A stretch of DNA of 15,857 bases from JBBTWV01 sp038062615 (GCA_038062615.1 JBBTWV010000071.1:1-15857); one strand, 5' to 3'; positions 7,011-13,845 are shown, counted from the stretch's first letter. Notes: generated by a model not told the origin, from the letters alone. Numbers and translations are program-made.

Positions 7011-8972
7011 CTATGCGGCGCCTTTCTTTTTCCTAAATGCCACAACGGCACCAACGAGCAGTACAGCTCCTGCTCCTAAGCCGATCATAGGCCAAGGGGA
7101 AGATGATTTTTCTTCTTCAGCGGTATTGCGGCGTTCAGGCGAGATATCCATTAAGCCACTATTCGGATTGGCGGGAGTTCCTTCTCCGCTTGCGGCCTGC
7201 GCCACAGGAATCAAACTGAATCGCAGTTTTACCGGCTTACTTTGCGTAGATTCTTCTGGGCGCGTGGCATAAATTACCACTTCGTGATTACCAGCTGTAA
7301 GCGCGCGAGGTGAAACCACTTCAAAAGCTCCACCGGTAACATCGGCCAAAATAGCAGAAGTAAATACGGCACTTTGGAAGGTTCCAATCACCATCGTAGA
7401 AATATCCGAAACTCCGCTGACGCGCACTTTGCCGTCTTCTCCCGCAGTCACGCTAATATTGCTCAAACCGGCGACTTCAACACCTTCAATACTTTGCACC
7501 ACGGGTTGCGGAACATCCACCGTTGGCACCACATTTACCAGCACCGGTGCTGAAACCACATTCGTCCCATCGTTGTTGAGGACGCTGGCGTAAGCGGCTA
7601 GGGCAGGAAAGTATGAAGTAAGATTGGCCGGGCGTACTTGAAAAAGGTACTGTCCCTTCTCAAAAGCAGTATCAATGGCAAAAATCATTTTGTTATTGTC
7701 GGAAGACTCCTTGGTTTCCAGCGCCGTTTCTTTGCCGTTACGATCAATGGCAAAGAGCGTATAAGCCTTATTCCGTGGGCAAGCGGCCAGCACCGAAAAA
7801 CCATCTGAAGCGAGTTTTATGCCTGGCGTCAAACTTGTGGTGCATCGTTTTTCTAGCTGAGAATCATTACCCTTTTTATTATCAACACCATAGAGTTTTT
7901 TTTCGGCAGCCGAAAACACGTCGGTCGTAGCGGCTTTTTCTTTTGGATTTAAGCCAAGCACCACTTCCACTTCATCTGTGACGCCGTCGCCGTTGGTATC
8001 TTGCGAAACATTTTCAATTTTTTGATTATATTTTTTCTGGGCCACTTGGCGAATGGTCTCAATCTTTTTTTCTACTTTTTTCTTTTTGATTTCTTGCTGA
8101 ATGGTTTTATTGGCTTCTTCTTGAGATTTTCCGCCTTTTACGAGTTCACGCTGAACCGCGGCAATACTCACCTCAAATTTTACGAGTTCTTGGTCTACTT
8201 TATTTGGATTGATGCCAAGGCTCTGTTCCAAATTATCCGGTACGCCATTGTTGTTAAAGTCGGTGACCGGTGGAGGTGGCGGAGGAGCGGGTGGTGCTGA
8301 TTGCACAATCTCAAGAAATACCGGTGACTCTTGCACTACTCGCGTGATTTCTTGCTGTTTTTGCTTTTCTTCTTGCTGGCTGGCCAGTAATTCTGCTTCA
8401 GCTTTTTTGAGCGCGGCTTCTTGTGCTAACTTGGCTTCTGCTTCTGCTTTTTGAGCAGCTTCTTGTTCCGCTTTTAATTTGGCCGCAGCCGCTTGCTGCG
8501 ACACTCGCCATAGCTCGGCTTCTGCCGCGGCCTTTTGGGCTACAGCTTCTTGCGCTTTTTGCTTCGTTGCCAGCTCTTCCGCGGTTGGTTCTTGTGCCGC
8601 TGGTGCTGGAGGAGGTGGCGGTGGCGTTACTTTTGCGGGTGGCGGAGGTGGCGTTGGAGTTGGTGGGGAAGTCTCAGCCAGAGCTGGTGGTGGAGTCACC
8701 TTTGCTGGTGGAGGAGTCACCTTTGCTGGTGGTGGAGTTATTTTTGCTGGAGGAGTTGGTTCCTGTGCCGGTGGCGGAGTAGTGCCGTCATCCGCTTCTT
8801 CTTCACCGCAAATTTCCGGGCTGCATTCTTCATCGGTATCTTCTGTAGTCACAACCTGCGCGAAAGGTTTCAAAAAGCGCTCCTGATTCTGTGATTTTGT
8901 TTGAGAAAGAGTAAAAACAAGCAAAGCGGCAAGTCCCACGCTTCCTAAAAATCTTCGGCTTTCTTGAAACAT
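7011..8972 (-). CDS. Large surface-anchored protein with Pro-rich repeats, Ala/Lys/Glu coiled coil and calcium-loop (TSP3-like) repeats
   Basis: The 653 residues run, in order, as follows. There is an N-terminal signal or anchor segment (about 8-24, GSVGLAALLVFTL) and an acidic stretch with two Cys (50 and 55). A Pro-rich tract (65-131) includes tandem TPPPAKV units. An Ala/Lys/Glu/Gln helix resembling TolA (132-212) and a PPAPPPPPP spacer follow. Two calcium-type loops come next, DFNNNGVPDNLE (238-249) and DTNGDGVTDEVE (325-336), separated by a Lys-rich helix and each followed by LGxNP. Then come beta-rich, probably Ig-like segments (about 375-590). A C-terminal membrane helix (627-646) with an RKKK tail ends the protein. 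The layout fits an envelope stalk protein held at its C-terminus; there is no LPxTG. Its function is unknown. It ends in TAG. Confidence 0.85.
   Translation of the reverse strand: MFQESRRFLGSVGLAALLVFTLSQTKSQNQERFLKPFAQVVTTEDTDEECSPEICGEEEADDGTTPPPAQEPTPPAKITPPPAKVTPPPAKVTPPPALAETSPPTPTPPPPPAKVTPPPPPPAPAAQEPTAEELATKQKAQEAVAQKAAAEAELWRVSQQAAAAKLKAEQEAAQKAEAEAKLAQEAALKKAEAELLASQQEEKQKQQEITRVVQESPVFLEIVQSAPPAPPPPPPVTDFNNNGVPDNLEQSLGINPNKVDQELVKFEVSIAAVQRELVKGGKSQEEANKTIQQEIKKKKVEKKIETIRQVAQKKYNQKIENVSQDTNGDGVTDEVEVVLGLNPKEKAATTDVFSAAEKKLYGVDNKKGNDSQLEKRCTTSLTPGIKLASDGFSVLAACPRNKAYTLFAIDRNGKETALETKESSDNNKMIFAIDTAFEKGQYLFQVRPANLTSYFPALAAYASVLNNDGTNVVSAPVLVNVVPTVDVPQPVVQSIEGVEVAGLSNISVTAGEDGKVRVSGVSDISTMVIGTFQSAVFTSAILADVTGGAFEVVSPRALTAGNHEVVIYATRPEESTQSKPVKLRFSLIPVAQAASGEGTPANPNSGLMDISPERRNTAEEEKSSSPWPMIGLGAGAVLLVGAVVAFRKKKGAA
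8685..8756 (-). repeat. Tandem repeat encoding TPPPAK[VI] units
   Basis: About 3.5 head-to-tail 21-bp units encode TPPPAKI, TPPPAKV, TPPPAKV and a partial TPPPA within the Pro-rich stalk. They are near-identical at the DNA level, so copy number could vary between strains. Confidence 0.7.
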
Positions 8973-9016
8973 AAGTATTGGTTTTTATGATGTATCTTTC
9001 TATTTTAGCATACTTT

Positions 9017-10345
9017 TTACTTATCAGTAAAGAGCGCCGCTTCGCAGGCATCTTTAATGATCTCCCCAAGAATAGGATGGCTGTGGATATTGCGGGAGAA
9101 ATTTTCCAAAGTCATATCCATAGAAATAGCCAAGGAAGCTTCAGCAACGAGCTCTGTGACACGCTCGCCAATCATATGAATTCCTAAAATTTTGTGTGAG
9201 GATTTTTCGGCAATGATTTTGGCGAATCCATCGCGCGAGCCCAAAATAAGCGCTTTGGCATTGGTGCTGGCGGCTCCTTTGCCCACAATATAAGGGATGT
9301 TTTTTTCTTTGGCTTTGGCTTCGGTAAGTCCCACGGAAGATACTTCCGGCAGTGAGAAAATGGTATTGGCCACGACGCTATAATTGAGAGGTTCGGATTT
9401 TTGGCCAAGAATAGTTTCGGCTGCAATATCGGCTTCGCGTTCGGCGGTGTAGGCCAGCAAGGCTTTTCCTGCTAAATCGCCAATGGCAAAAATATTGGGC
9501 ACATTGGTTTGCATCGTGTCATTAGTGGTGACGCCGCGTTTTTCGTAGGTCACGCCGGCAGCTTCCAGTCCGATTCCATCAATTTGCGGCTTTCTGCCGG
9601 TGGCAACCAGCACAACGTCATAATTTTCCGCCTGTTCGGGGCCTATTTTGGTATTTTTAAGAATCTCAATGCCTCTGCGTAAAAAAAGCCGTTCCATCTC
9701 GGCGCTTACGTCATGATCTTCGGTTAAAAGCAGGCGATCGTGCATTTCTGCCACCGTAACTTTGGATCCCAGTACATGAAAAATGGAAGCAAATTCCACT
9801 CCCACCGCGCCGGATCCTACTACAAGGAGCGTTTTTGGGACTTCCGGTAAGTCTAGAATTTCTCTATTCGTAACTACTTTATTGTTGACCGAAAATCCCT
9901 CTGGTAAAAATGCGCTGGAGCCTGTCGCTAAAATAATAAACTCGGCTTGTAAGGTTTCTACCGCGCCGCTTGTGGATGTGAATTTTACCGTGTGAGCATC
10001 TTGCAGTTCGCCGCGTCCTTCTAAGATTTTTGCGCCGGCTTTTTCGGTAATAAATCGCAGTCCCTTTTTAAGCTTTGAGACGACATCCGTTTGGCGTGCT
10101 TTCATTTTTTGCCAGTTAAGTTGCGGAGCTCCAACATCAATCCCAAATGTTGCCGCGTTTGAAATTTTTTCAAAAAGCTCAGCCGTCCAAAGGTATGTTT
10201 TTGTTGGAATACAGCCAAAATTAAGACACTCTCCGCCAATATCATCGGCAATGAGCACCACTTTTTTACCGGCCAGGGCGAGGCGTTTGGCGGCACGCGT
10301 GCCACCAGGGCCGCCGCCAATAATGATCACGTCGGATGGATACAT
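9017..10345 (-). CDS. lpdA: Dihydrolipoamide dehydrogenase (E3)
   Basis: This is a 442-residue FAD/NAD disulfide oxidoreductase. I chose the ATG at 10345 (MYPSDVIIIGGGPGG) because the FAD dinucleotide fold starts at once. The longer upstream frame, open to 10507, adds 54 residues read out of a hairpin element. Motifs are the FAD GGGPGG (10-15), redox CLNFGC (C40, C45), the NAD-binding VVGSGAVGVEFAS, ATGRKP, the second FAD motif AIGDLAG, and the C-terminal acid-base pair in HSHPILGE (H423, E428). All catalytic residues of a lipoamide dehydrogenase are present. It reoxidises dihydrolipoyl groups with NAD+. It lies downstream of a lipoate ligase pair on the same strand, though no E2 or H protein is in view. 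The -10-like TATAAT is 6 nt before the ATG. It ends in TAA. Confidence 0.93.
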   Translation of the reverse strand: MYPSDVIIIGGGPGGTRAAKRLALAGKKVVLIADDIGGECLNFGCIPTKTYLWTAELFEKISNAATFGIDVGAPQLNWQKMKARQTDVVSKLKKGLRFITEKAGAKILEGRGELQDAHTVKFTSTSGAVETLQAEFIILATGSSAFLPEGFSVNNKVVTNREILDLPEVPKTLLVVGSGAVGVEFASIFHVLGSKVTVAEMHDRLLLTEDHDVSAEMERLFLRRGIEILKNTKIGPEQAENYDVVLVATGRKPQIDGIGLEAAGVTYEKRGVTTNDTMQTNVPNIFAIGDLAGKALLAYTAEREADIAAETILGQKSEPLNYSVVANTIFSLPEVSSVGLTEAKAKEKNIPYIVGKGAASTNAKALILGSRDGFAKIIAEKSSHKILGIHMIGERVTELVAEASLAISMDMTLENFSRNIHSHPILGEIIKDACEAALFTDK

Positions 10346-10351
10346 GACGGT

Positions 10352-10357
10352 ATTATA
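10352..10357 (-). promoter_or_regulatory. -10 box of a probable leaderless lpdA promoter
   Basis: A perfect TATAAT on the minus strand lies 6 nt before the ATG at 10345, so transcription would begin at or next to the start codon. The -35 region is weak. Confidence 0.45.
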
Positions 10358-10381
10358 GAGGGAACAGGGGTGAGGTAACAG

Positions 10382-10546
10382 GGGCAAGATGGCCTGGTTG
10401 CTGAGGTGCGTCGCGGAGGCTTGCTCAAAAATGGAGGCGAGTGAGCTGGGAAAATTGCTCCTGCCCTCAGGAGGAATTTTCACCAAGCACGAGCCCCATT
10501 TTATCAAGCCGGAGCGTCCGCACCGAAGTGACCAGGCCGCTTGCCC
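10382..10546. repeat. 165-bp imperfect palindrome (long single hairpin)
   Basis: The outer arms are GGGCAAGATGGCCTGG (10382-10397) and CCAGGCCGCTTGCCC (10532-10546). Pairing continues inward through GGTGCG/CGCACC and GGCTTG/CAAGCC. The inner arms are GAAAATTGCTCCTG (10450-10463) and CAGGAGGAATTTTC (10468-10481), around a 4-nt CCCT loop at 10464-10467. The arms differ by scattered mismatches and short gaps. It fills the space between the lplA stop (10546-10548) and lpdA start, and no coding gene is supported inside. It could be a MITE-like element or an RNA-processing hairpin. Confidence 0.85.
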
Positions 10547-11373
10547 TATCTCGCATTATTCCATCCCTCTGCGCCGTATTTTTCTTTCACCAATTTTTCC
10601 GCAAGATTTTTTTCCTCAGCACTCAGCGTGCCATCTTCAAAACTAACTTCGGGAAAAGCTTGCGCAAAGCCTTTCTCAAGAGCTTCTGCCGCTTCTTCAA
10701 AGGCAACTTCTCGTCCCAACGCCAAAGACACGCTCGTCACCCTTTGCTTTACATCATCAATTAATTTTCCTTTTAATTTTTCACTTGGCACTTTCAAAAG
10801 TGAAAACATCTTATCCACATCTACTTTTAAAAGAATCGTGCCGTGCTGAAGCAAAATGCCCTGCTTACGGGTCTGCGCGTTGCCGGAGATTTTTTTCATG
10901 CCGCCGTTTTGCATCACCACAAGGTCATTCAATGGCACAAACTTCGCCTCTAGGCCGAGCCGTCGAGGCGAGGCTAAGCCAATAATGCGCCCGGTGGGCG
11001 CAACCTCTCCAAGAACAGCAAGTCCTTTTATAACTCCGTCGCAGATTTTTTCGTACGACTCCAAAATCCCAGCCGGCACCAGCCCCAAGGCTTCAGGGAT
11101 ATGAATACTATAAGTAATTTCATGGTCATGCAGAACCGCTCCGCCGCCGGTTACACGCCGAACGGTATCCACTCCAAGATTTTTACACGCCATTAAATCC
11201 ACCTCTTCTTCCAAACTTTGAAAATACCCAATAGAAATAGTTGGCGGATTCCAGCCGTAAAATCGCAAAGTTGGCTCAGACTGGGCCTTGGCGATGTTTT
11301 CCAAAACGGCTTCATCAATGGCCATGTTCTGTGCGCCCGGCAAAAATCCTGTTTTGAGTAAGCGAAATTTCAT
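10546..11373 (-). CDS. lplA: Lipoate-protein ligase, catalytic domain
   Basis: The protein has 275 residues from the ATG at 11373. MKFRLLKTGFLPGAQNMAIDEA matches the usual beginning of the family, so this start is preferred over the GTG at 11388. Motifs are RRVTGGGAVLHD (72-83), NDLVV (149-153), GMKKISGNAQ (158-167, containing the catalytic lysine) and QHGTILLKVD (176-185). It activates lipoate with ATP and transfers it to lysines of lipoyl domains. The C-terminal accessory domain of the E. coli enzyme is missing here and is encoded by the gene just upstream (4-nt gap), as in Thermoplasma. Residues 123-141 are encoded exactly by a copy of the palindromic repeat. Removing them leaves LAVLG-EAKFVPL-NDLVV, close to normal family spacing, so the repeat seems tolerated in a surface loop. 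It ends in TAG. Confidence 0.9.
   Translation of the reverse strand: MKFRLLKTGFLPGAQNMAIDEAVLENIAKAQSEPTLRFYGWNPPTISIGYFQSLEEEVDLMACKNLGVDTVRRVTGGGAVLHDHEITYSIHIPEALGLVPAGILESYEKICDGVIKGLAVLGEVAPTGRIIGLASPRRLGLEAKFVPLNDLVVMQNGGMKKISGNAQTRKQGILLQHGTILLKVDVDKMFSLLKVPSEKLKGKLIDDVKQRVTSVSLALGREVAFEEAAEALEKGFAQAFPEVSFEDGTLSAEEKNLAEKLVKEKYGAEGWNNAR
10951..11007 (-). repeat. Palindromic double-hairpin repeat, copy B (in frame inside lplA)
   Basis: The copy is 57 nt, exactly 19 codons of lplA. As a repeat it reads on the plus strand, antisense to the gene. Stem 1 is GCC-GA-GCC, a 5-nt loop, then GGC-GA-GGC. The linker is TAAGCCAATAA, and stem 2 is TGCGCCC-GGT-GGGCGCA followed by ACCTC. The encoded peptide starts EVAPTGRIIG and ends LASPRRLGL. 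Confidence 0.88.
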
Positions 11374-11377
11374 AAAA

Positions 11378-11650
11378 TTATGCGGCACTTAAAATAGTTG
11401 AGACCAAAGAAGCGTTATCCAATCCAAAAAAGCTGGTTGGAGTTTTTTCTAGAAAATCTTTCAGCCGCGCTTCCAAGGCCGGTACCAAAAGTTCACAGCC
11501 TTTCAAGGATGCTTCTAATTTTTCAATATGCTCTTCTGGATACATAAAAAAATCCCCGGTAATTTTTATGGAATCAATTTTGCCGTCGTGATCTTCCAGA
11601 GAAATTTTTAAGAGTTTGCCGTTGGGAACTTTGTAAATAGCTTTTTTCAC
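11378..11650 (-). CDS. lplB: Lipoate-protein ligase C-terminal accessory domain protein
   Basis: The 90-residue protein starts with GTG at 11650 (MKKAIYKVPNGKLLKISLEDHDGKI). It contains IKITGDFFMYPEEHIEKLEASLKGCE, matching the stand-alone C-terminal domain of lipoate-protein ligases. In Thermoplasma acidophilum the equivalent LplB is needed for the lipoate-adenylation step by LplA. It precedes lplA by 4 nt, so the two are surely co-expressed and would form a heterodimer. An alternative start at or near another codon is possible, as there is no clear Shine-Dalgarno sequence. It ends in TAA. Confidence 0.85.
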   Translation of the reverse strand: MKKAIYKVPNGKLLKISLEDHDGKIDSIKITGDFFMYPEEHIEKLEASLKGCELLVPALEARLKDFLEKTPTSFFGLDNASLVSTILSAA

Positions 11651-11659
11651 ACGAGCCGG

Positions 11660-11689
11660 TTGTTAAGGAGAGCTTTTTTTGGTATTATA
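11660..11689. promoter_or_regulatory. Overlapping divergent promoters (leaderless + gene; lplB on - strand)
   Basis: Plus strand: TTGTTA (11660-11665), 17 nt, TATTAT (11683-11688), then 6 nt to the ATG at 11695. Minus strand: TATAAT is the complement of 11684-11689, so the two -10 boxes overlap and would be mutually exclusive. The minus-strand -35 is weak. Confidence 0.5.
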
Positions 11690-11694
11690 CAAGG

Positions 11695-12258
11695 ATGTCA
11701 GAAGAAGGAAATGAAAACCCGCCGACGCCTACCCCAAGCACAATGGAAAGCGTTCATAACAATTTTGAAGCGATGCAAACGCTGGCTCCGGCTGAGTTGG
11801 CTATGTTGCACAATCAAATAAGTAAGGATGCGGAGGCGCTTCATGCTGAATTTATAAGGCAGTGTGACGAATATCTTATTGATATGGACGTTGAAGGTAA
11901 GTCAGTACCTTTTAAATTTCCATACGTTGAAAATGGAGTCGTAAAATTGGCCGATGGTGTGATGGAAGCAGAAAGAATGATCCTTGGCGGGCATGTTTAT
12001 GAAATTGACGCACCAGGTCCTATTACTTTGGTAGGAATTTCATTTAAGGGTGGGTACGCAGGAGAAACACATATGGAAGGAGTAGCCCCATTAGGATTTC
12101 CAGCGCCAGCAACAAGCGTTGCGACGCCAAAACTTTACGCCTTTTTAAATAAGTTACGCGTTGGTCTCGCTCCGGGAGAGTCAGAAAGTATTTGGACAAC
12201 GTATGGTTCGGTAGAATTTACTTCTAGGCCGAGCCACGTGGCGAGGCTAAGCAATTAA
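11695..12258 (+). CDS. Hypothetical protein with repeat-derived C-terminus
   Basis: The 187 residues belong to no family I recognise. There is a Pro/Thr/Ser-rich N-terminus (8-16), a helical segment (about 19-65), then a beta-rich second half (VYEIDAPGPITLVGISFKGGYAG) that could be a small barrel. No signal peptide or membrane segment is seen. It is probably translated from a leaderless mRNA, since the -10 box is 6 nt before the ATG. From codon 178 on, the sequence is that of repeat copy C: the last ten residues (RPSHVARLSN) and the TAA stop come from the element. The ancestral C-terminus was therefore probably different, and the gene may be a truncated or re-ended version of its relatives. 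Confidence 0.7.
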   Translation: MSEEGNENPPTPTPSTMESVHNNFEAMQTLAPAELAMLHNQISKDAEALHAEFIRQCDEYLIDMDVEGKSVPFKFPYVENGVVKLADGVMEAERMILGGHVYEIDAPGPITLVGISFKGGYAGETHMEGVAPLGFPAPATSVATPKLYAFLNKLRVGLAPGESESIWTTYGSVEFTSRPSHVARLSN

Positions 12259-12280
12259 TGCGCCCAAAGGGCGCAACCTT
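12225..12280 (+). repeat. Palindromic double-hairpin repeat, copy C (3' end of hypothetical gene)
   Basis: The copy is 56 nt. Stem 1 is GCC-GA-GCC, ACGT, GGC-GA-GGC. The linker is TAAGCAATTAA, and stem 2 is TGCGCCC-AAA-GGGCGCA followed by ACCTT. The linker's TAA (12256-12258) is the stop codon of the gene that begins at 11695. Unlike the two in-frame copies, its length is not a multiple of three. Confidence 0.88.
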
Positions 12281-12359
12281 ACGCCGGGGGCCTAGACAAC
12301 CTTTCGGTTCACCTTGTATGCTGATCCCAGCTTAGAATTTATTTTAATAATTTATTTTT

Positions 12360-13151
12360 ATGGAAAATCAACACGCTCCTCGCGCCAATCCTTGGATGAT
12401 TTCTACGCTCGTTTTAGCCGGTATTGTTGTTGGTTACGGCGTGGCACAAATCCCTGGCCTTGGGCAAAAACAGCAAGCTTCGGTAGTTCAGCCGGCAGCG
12501 CCAGCACCTCAAGTGGCTCAGCAAGCACCGCCGCCACCTGTCCTTACCGCCGAGCAAGTTGCCTCGCTTCCCGATGACGATGCCGTTTTGGGCAAGACCG
12601 ATGCGCCTATTACCCTGGTGGAGTTCAGCGACTTCCAATGTCCTTACTGTTCTCGATTTTTTACAACCTCGCTTCCAGCCATTGAAGAAAATTATATAAA
12701 GACAGGCAAGGTACGGTTGATATATCGCGACTTCCCACTCGACAAACATCCTCAAGCTCAACTTACGGCGGAAGCTGCGGAGTGTGCCGGTGATCAAGGC
12801 AAGTACTATGAGATGCACGACATGATTTTTGAGGAGCAAGATGGTTGGTCTGGCAATCCTGATGCCGCTAAAGTCATGAAGGATTACGCTCGCAAAATCG
12901 GGCTGGATGCTAAAAAGTTTGCGACTTGTTTAGATAGCAATGCGCCTGCCGCCGAGGTCCGAAAAGATTTGATTGATGGTGCTACCGCGGGAGTAGATGG
13001 CACGCCGGGCTTCTTCGTAAATGGCAAATTGGTCTCGGGGGCTATGCCCTATGAGGCTGTTTTCAAGCCTATTTTTGATGCGGAACTTGCCGGTAAGAAG
13101 TGGGTGATTCAGTACGATGCTCTTGGGCAGCCAAGCGTGAAGGTGGAGTAG
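12360..13151 (+). CDS. Membrane-anchored DsbA-family thiol:disulfide oxidoreductase
   Basis: The 263 residues comprise an N-terminal membrane anchor (12-30, WMISTLVLAGIVVGYGVAQ), a Pro/Ala/Gln linker (40-62) and an extracytoplasmic DsbA-like thioredoxin fold. The active site is FSDFQCPYCSRFF with CPYC at 94-97, and the cis-Pro loop is GTPGFFVNG (214-222). Two further cysteines (142 and 190) could form the structural disulfide seen in BdbD-type proteins. It would introduce or shuffle disulfides in exported proteins. No DsbB or VKOR partner is in the window. The leader is AT-rich with no clear Shine-Dalgarno sequence; a TTGTAT at 12314 has no well-placed -10, so the promoter is unresolved. It ends in TAG. 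Confidence 0.92.
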   Translation: MENQHAPRANPWMISTLVLAGIVVGYGVAQIPGLGQKQQASVVQPAAPAPQVAQQAPPPPVLTAEQVASLPDDDAVLGKTDAPITLVEFSDFQCPYCSRFFTTSLPAIEENYIKTGKVRLIYRDFPLDKHPQAQLTAEAAECAGDQGKYYEMHDMIFEEQDGWSGNPDAAKVMKDYARKIGLDAKKFATCLDSNAPAAEVRKDLIDGATAGVDGTPGFFVNGKLVSGAMPYEAVFKPIFDAELAGKKWVIQYDALGQPSVKVE

Positions 13152-13204
13152 ATCAAGGGTCTTGTATAAGCCATTTTATGGTGAGCAAAAAGGTGGTTTT
13201 TGGT

Positions 13205-13234
13205 TTGACATGACATAAAATGATGTGGTACAAT
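13205..13234 (+). promoter_or_regulatory. Strong sigma-70-type promoter of a non-coding RNA
   Basis: Consensus TTGACA (13205-13210), an 18-nt spacer and TACAAT (13229-13234). This is the best promoter in the window, and no credible protein frame follows it. Confidence 0.7.
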
Positions 13235-13240
13235 AGGTAT

Positions 13241-13588
13241 GTAAGGTAAAAATAGAAATATAAATTCGCGCCAAGTCTCAAGGGACTTAATGTTCATCTC
13301 TAGGAGAAATCCTGCGGGATGATGAAGGAAACTTCTCGACTTCATGTTTCTTCACTTCTACTTTGCACCTTGATAATTCGGAGAAAGTCATCTGATGCAA
13401 GCACGCGTCACAGCAATGTGCCGCAGTGGTAAAAGGGTTTTCTTCTCTTCACTCCGTGAATGAGAATAAGGCTCGATTGCCTCGGTCTCTCTTCTTCCGA
13501 TTCCATCAAGCAGAACATCCGTAAGGATTTCTGGAAGCACTCACCAACATAGAGACTAATCTCTTCTATGGGGTGGGTGCTTTGTTTT
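13241..13588 (+). ncRNA. Probable structured non-coding RNA of about 345 nt, class not identified
   Basis: The region is bounded by a consensus promoter and an intrinsic terminator, and I see no plausible protein in it. Local hairpins in order are: AAGTCT/GGACTT (13273-13288); AGGA-GAAA-TCCT (13302-13313) inside CATC/GATG; GAAG-GAAA-CTTC (13324-13335); CACA-GCAA-TGTG (13409-13420); and CAGAA-c-ATCC-GTAA-GGAT-TTCTG (13511-13533). Four hairpins are capped by GNRA tetraloops (GAAA twice, GCAA, GTAA), the kind of loop used in tertiary contacts of large RNAs. The length would fit RNase P RNA or tmRNA, but their conserved cores are not recognisable to me. It could be a divergent housekeeping RNA or a new one. 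The start is set about 7 nt after the -10 box. Confidence 0.62.
13536..13588 (+). terminator. Intrinsic terminator of the non-coding RNA
   Basis: AGCACTCACC (13536-13545) pairs with GGTGGGTGCT (13572-13581) over 10 bp with one G-U. A smaller bulged stem (CATAGAGA/TCT..CTATG) lies inside, and TTTGTTTT follows. Confidence 0.75.
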
Positions 13589-13737
13589 GGAATTTTGTAT
13601 TCCTCGCTCGCGGGCACGGCGTCTTTTGGTCCAGCGACCAAAAGCGCCTTTGCCTCGGCTTTGCTAGTCCCGATGTTAGTCGGGACACCATGCTAGCAAA
13701 GCCTGCGGCGATCCCGCTCGGAGAAATACAAAATTCC
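13589..13737. repeat. 149-bp multi-hairpin palindromic element
   Basis: The terminal inverted arms are GGAATTTTGTATT (13589-13601) and AATACAAAATTCC (13725-13737), perfect over 13 bp and continuing imperfectly through CTC and GCGGG. Inside are two further hairpins. One is CTTTTGGTC-CAGC-GACCAAAAG (13623-13644). The other is GGCTTTGCTAG/CTAGCAAAGCC (13657-13703), topped by GTCCCGA/TCGGGAC. The whole folds as a three-way cruciform. It starts exactly after the terminator's T-tract and contains no gene. It is a MITE-like or other non-autonomous element by structure only. Confidence 0.85.
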
Positions 13738-13845
13738 ATGGAGAGGTTGTAACAACGCCGTGCGCGCCACGTATTAAAAGGTACTTCCTATTTTTCAATT
13801 TCCCTTGCGTAAATCTTATTTTGGGCAGTCGCACCTCATCTTATC

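Noticed and set aside
8685..8756. CRISPR-like array
   Set aside because: The repeats are contiguous 21-bp units without spacers and encode a Pro-rich stalk.
8209..8894. Plus-strand Gly/Val/Trp-rich open frames opposite the surface protein
   Set aside because: They are shadows of the Pro- and Ala-rich repeats on the minus strand and have low-complexity products.
10346..10507. Longer N-terminus for the dihydrolipoamide dehydrogenase (start at 10507)
   Set aside because: The extra 54 residues come from the long hairpin and have no family counterpart. The FAD-binding motif begins right after the ATG at 10345, which also has a -10 box 6 nt upstream.
11374..11388. GTG start for lplA at 11388
   Set aside because: It would overlap the lplB stop and add VPHNF before the family-typical MKFRLL start at 11373.
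13241..13588. RNase P RNA, tmRNA, SRP RNA or T-box identity for the non-coding RNA
   Set aside because: A GGAGAAAGTC at 13380-13389 resembles the RNase P core GAGGAAAGTC, but no matching P4 partner (ACAGAA followed by a complement) is found downstream. No tag frame ending in an Ala-Ala-type peptide or T-arm for tmRNA, no SRP core and no T-box sequence were seen.
13408..13641. Minus-strand 77-residue open frame across the non-coding RNA terminator
   Set aside because: It runs through two palindromes, has no promoter or family resemblance, and lies opposite a strong promoter-terminator unit.
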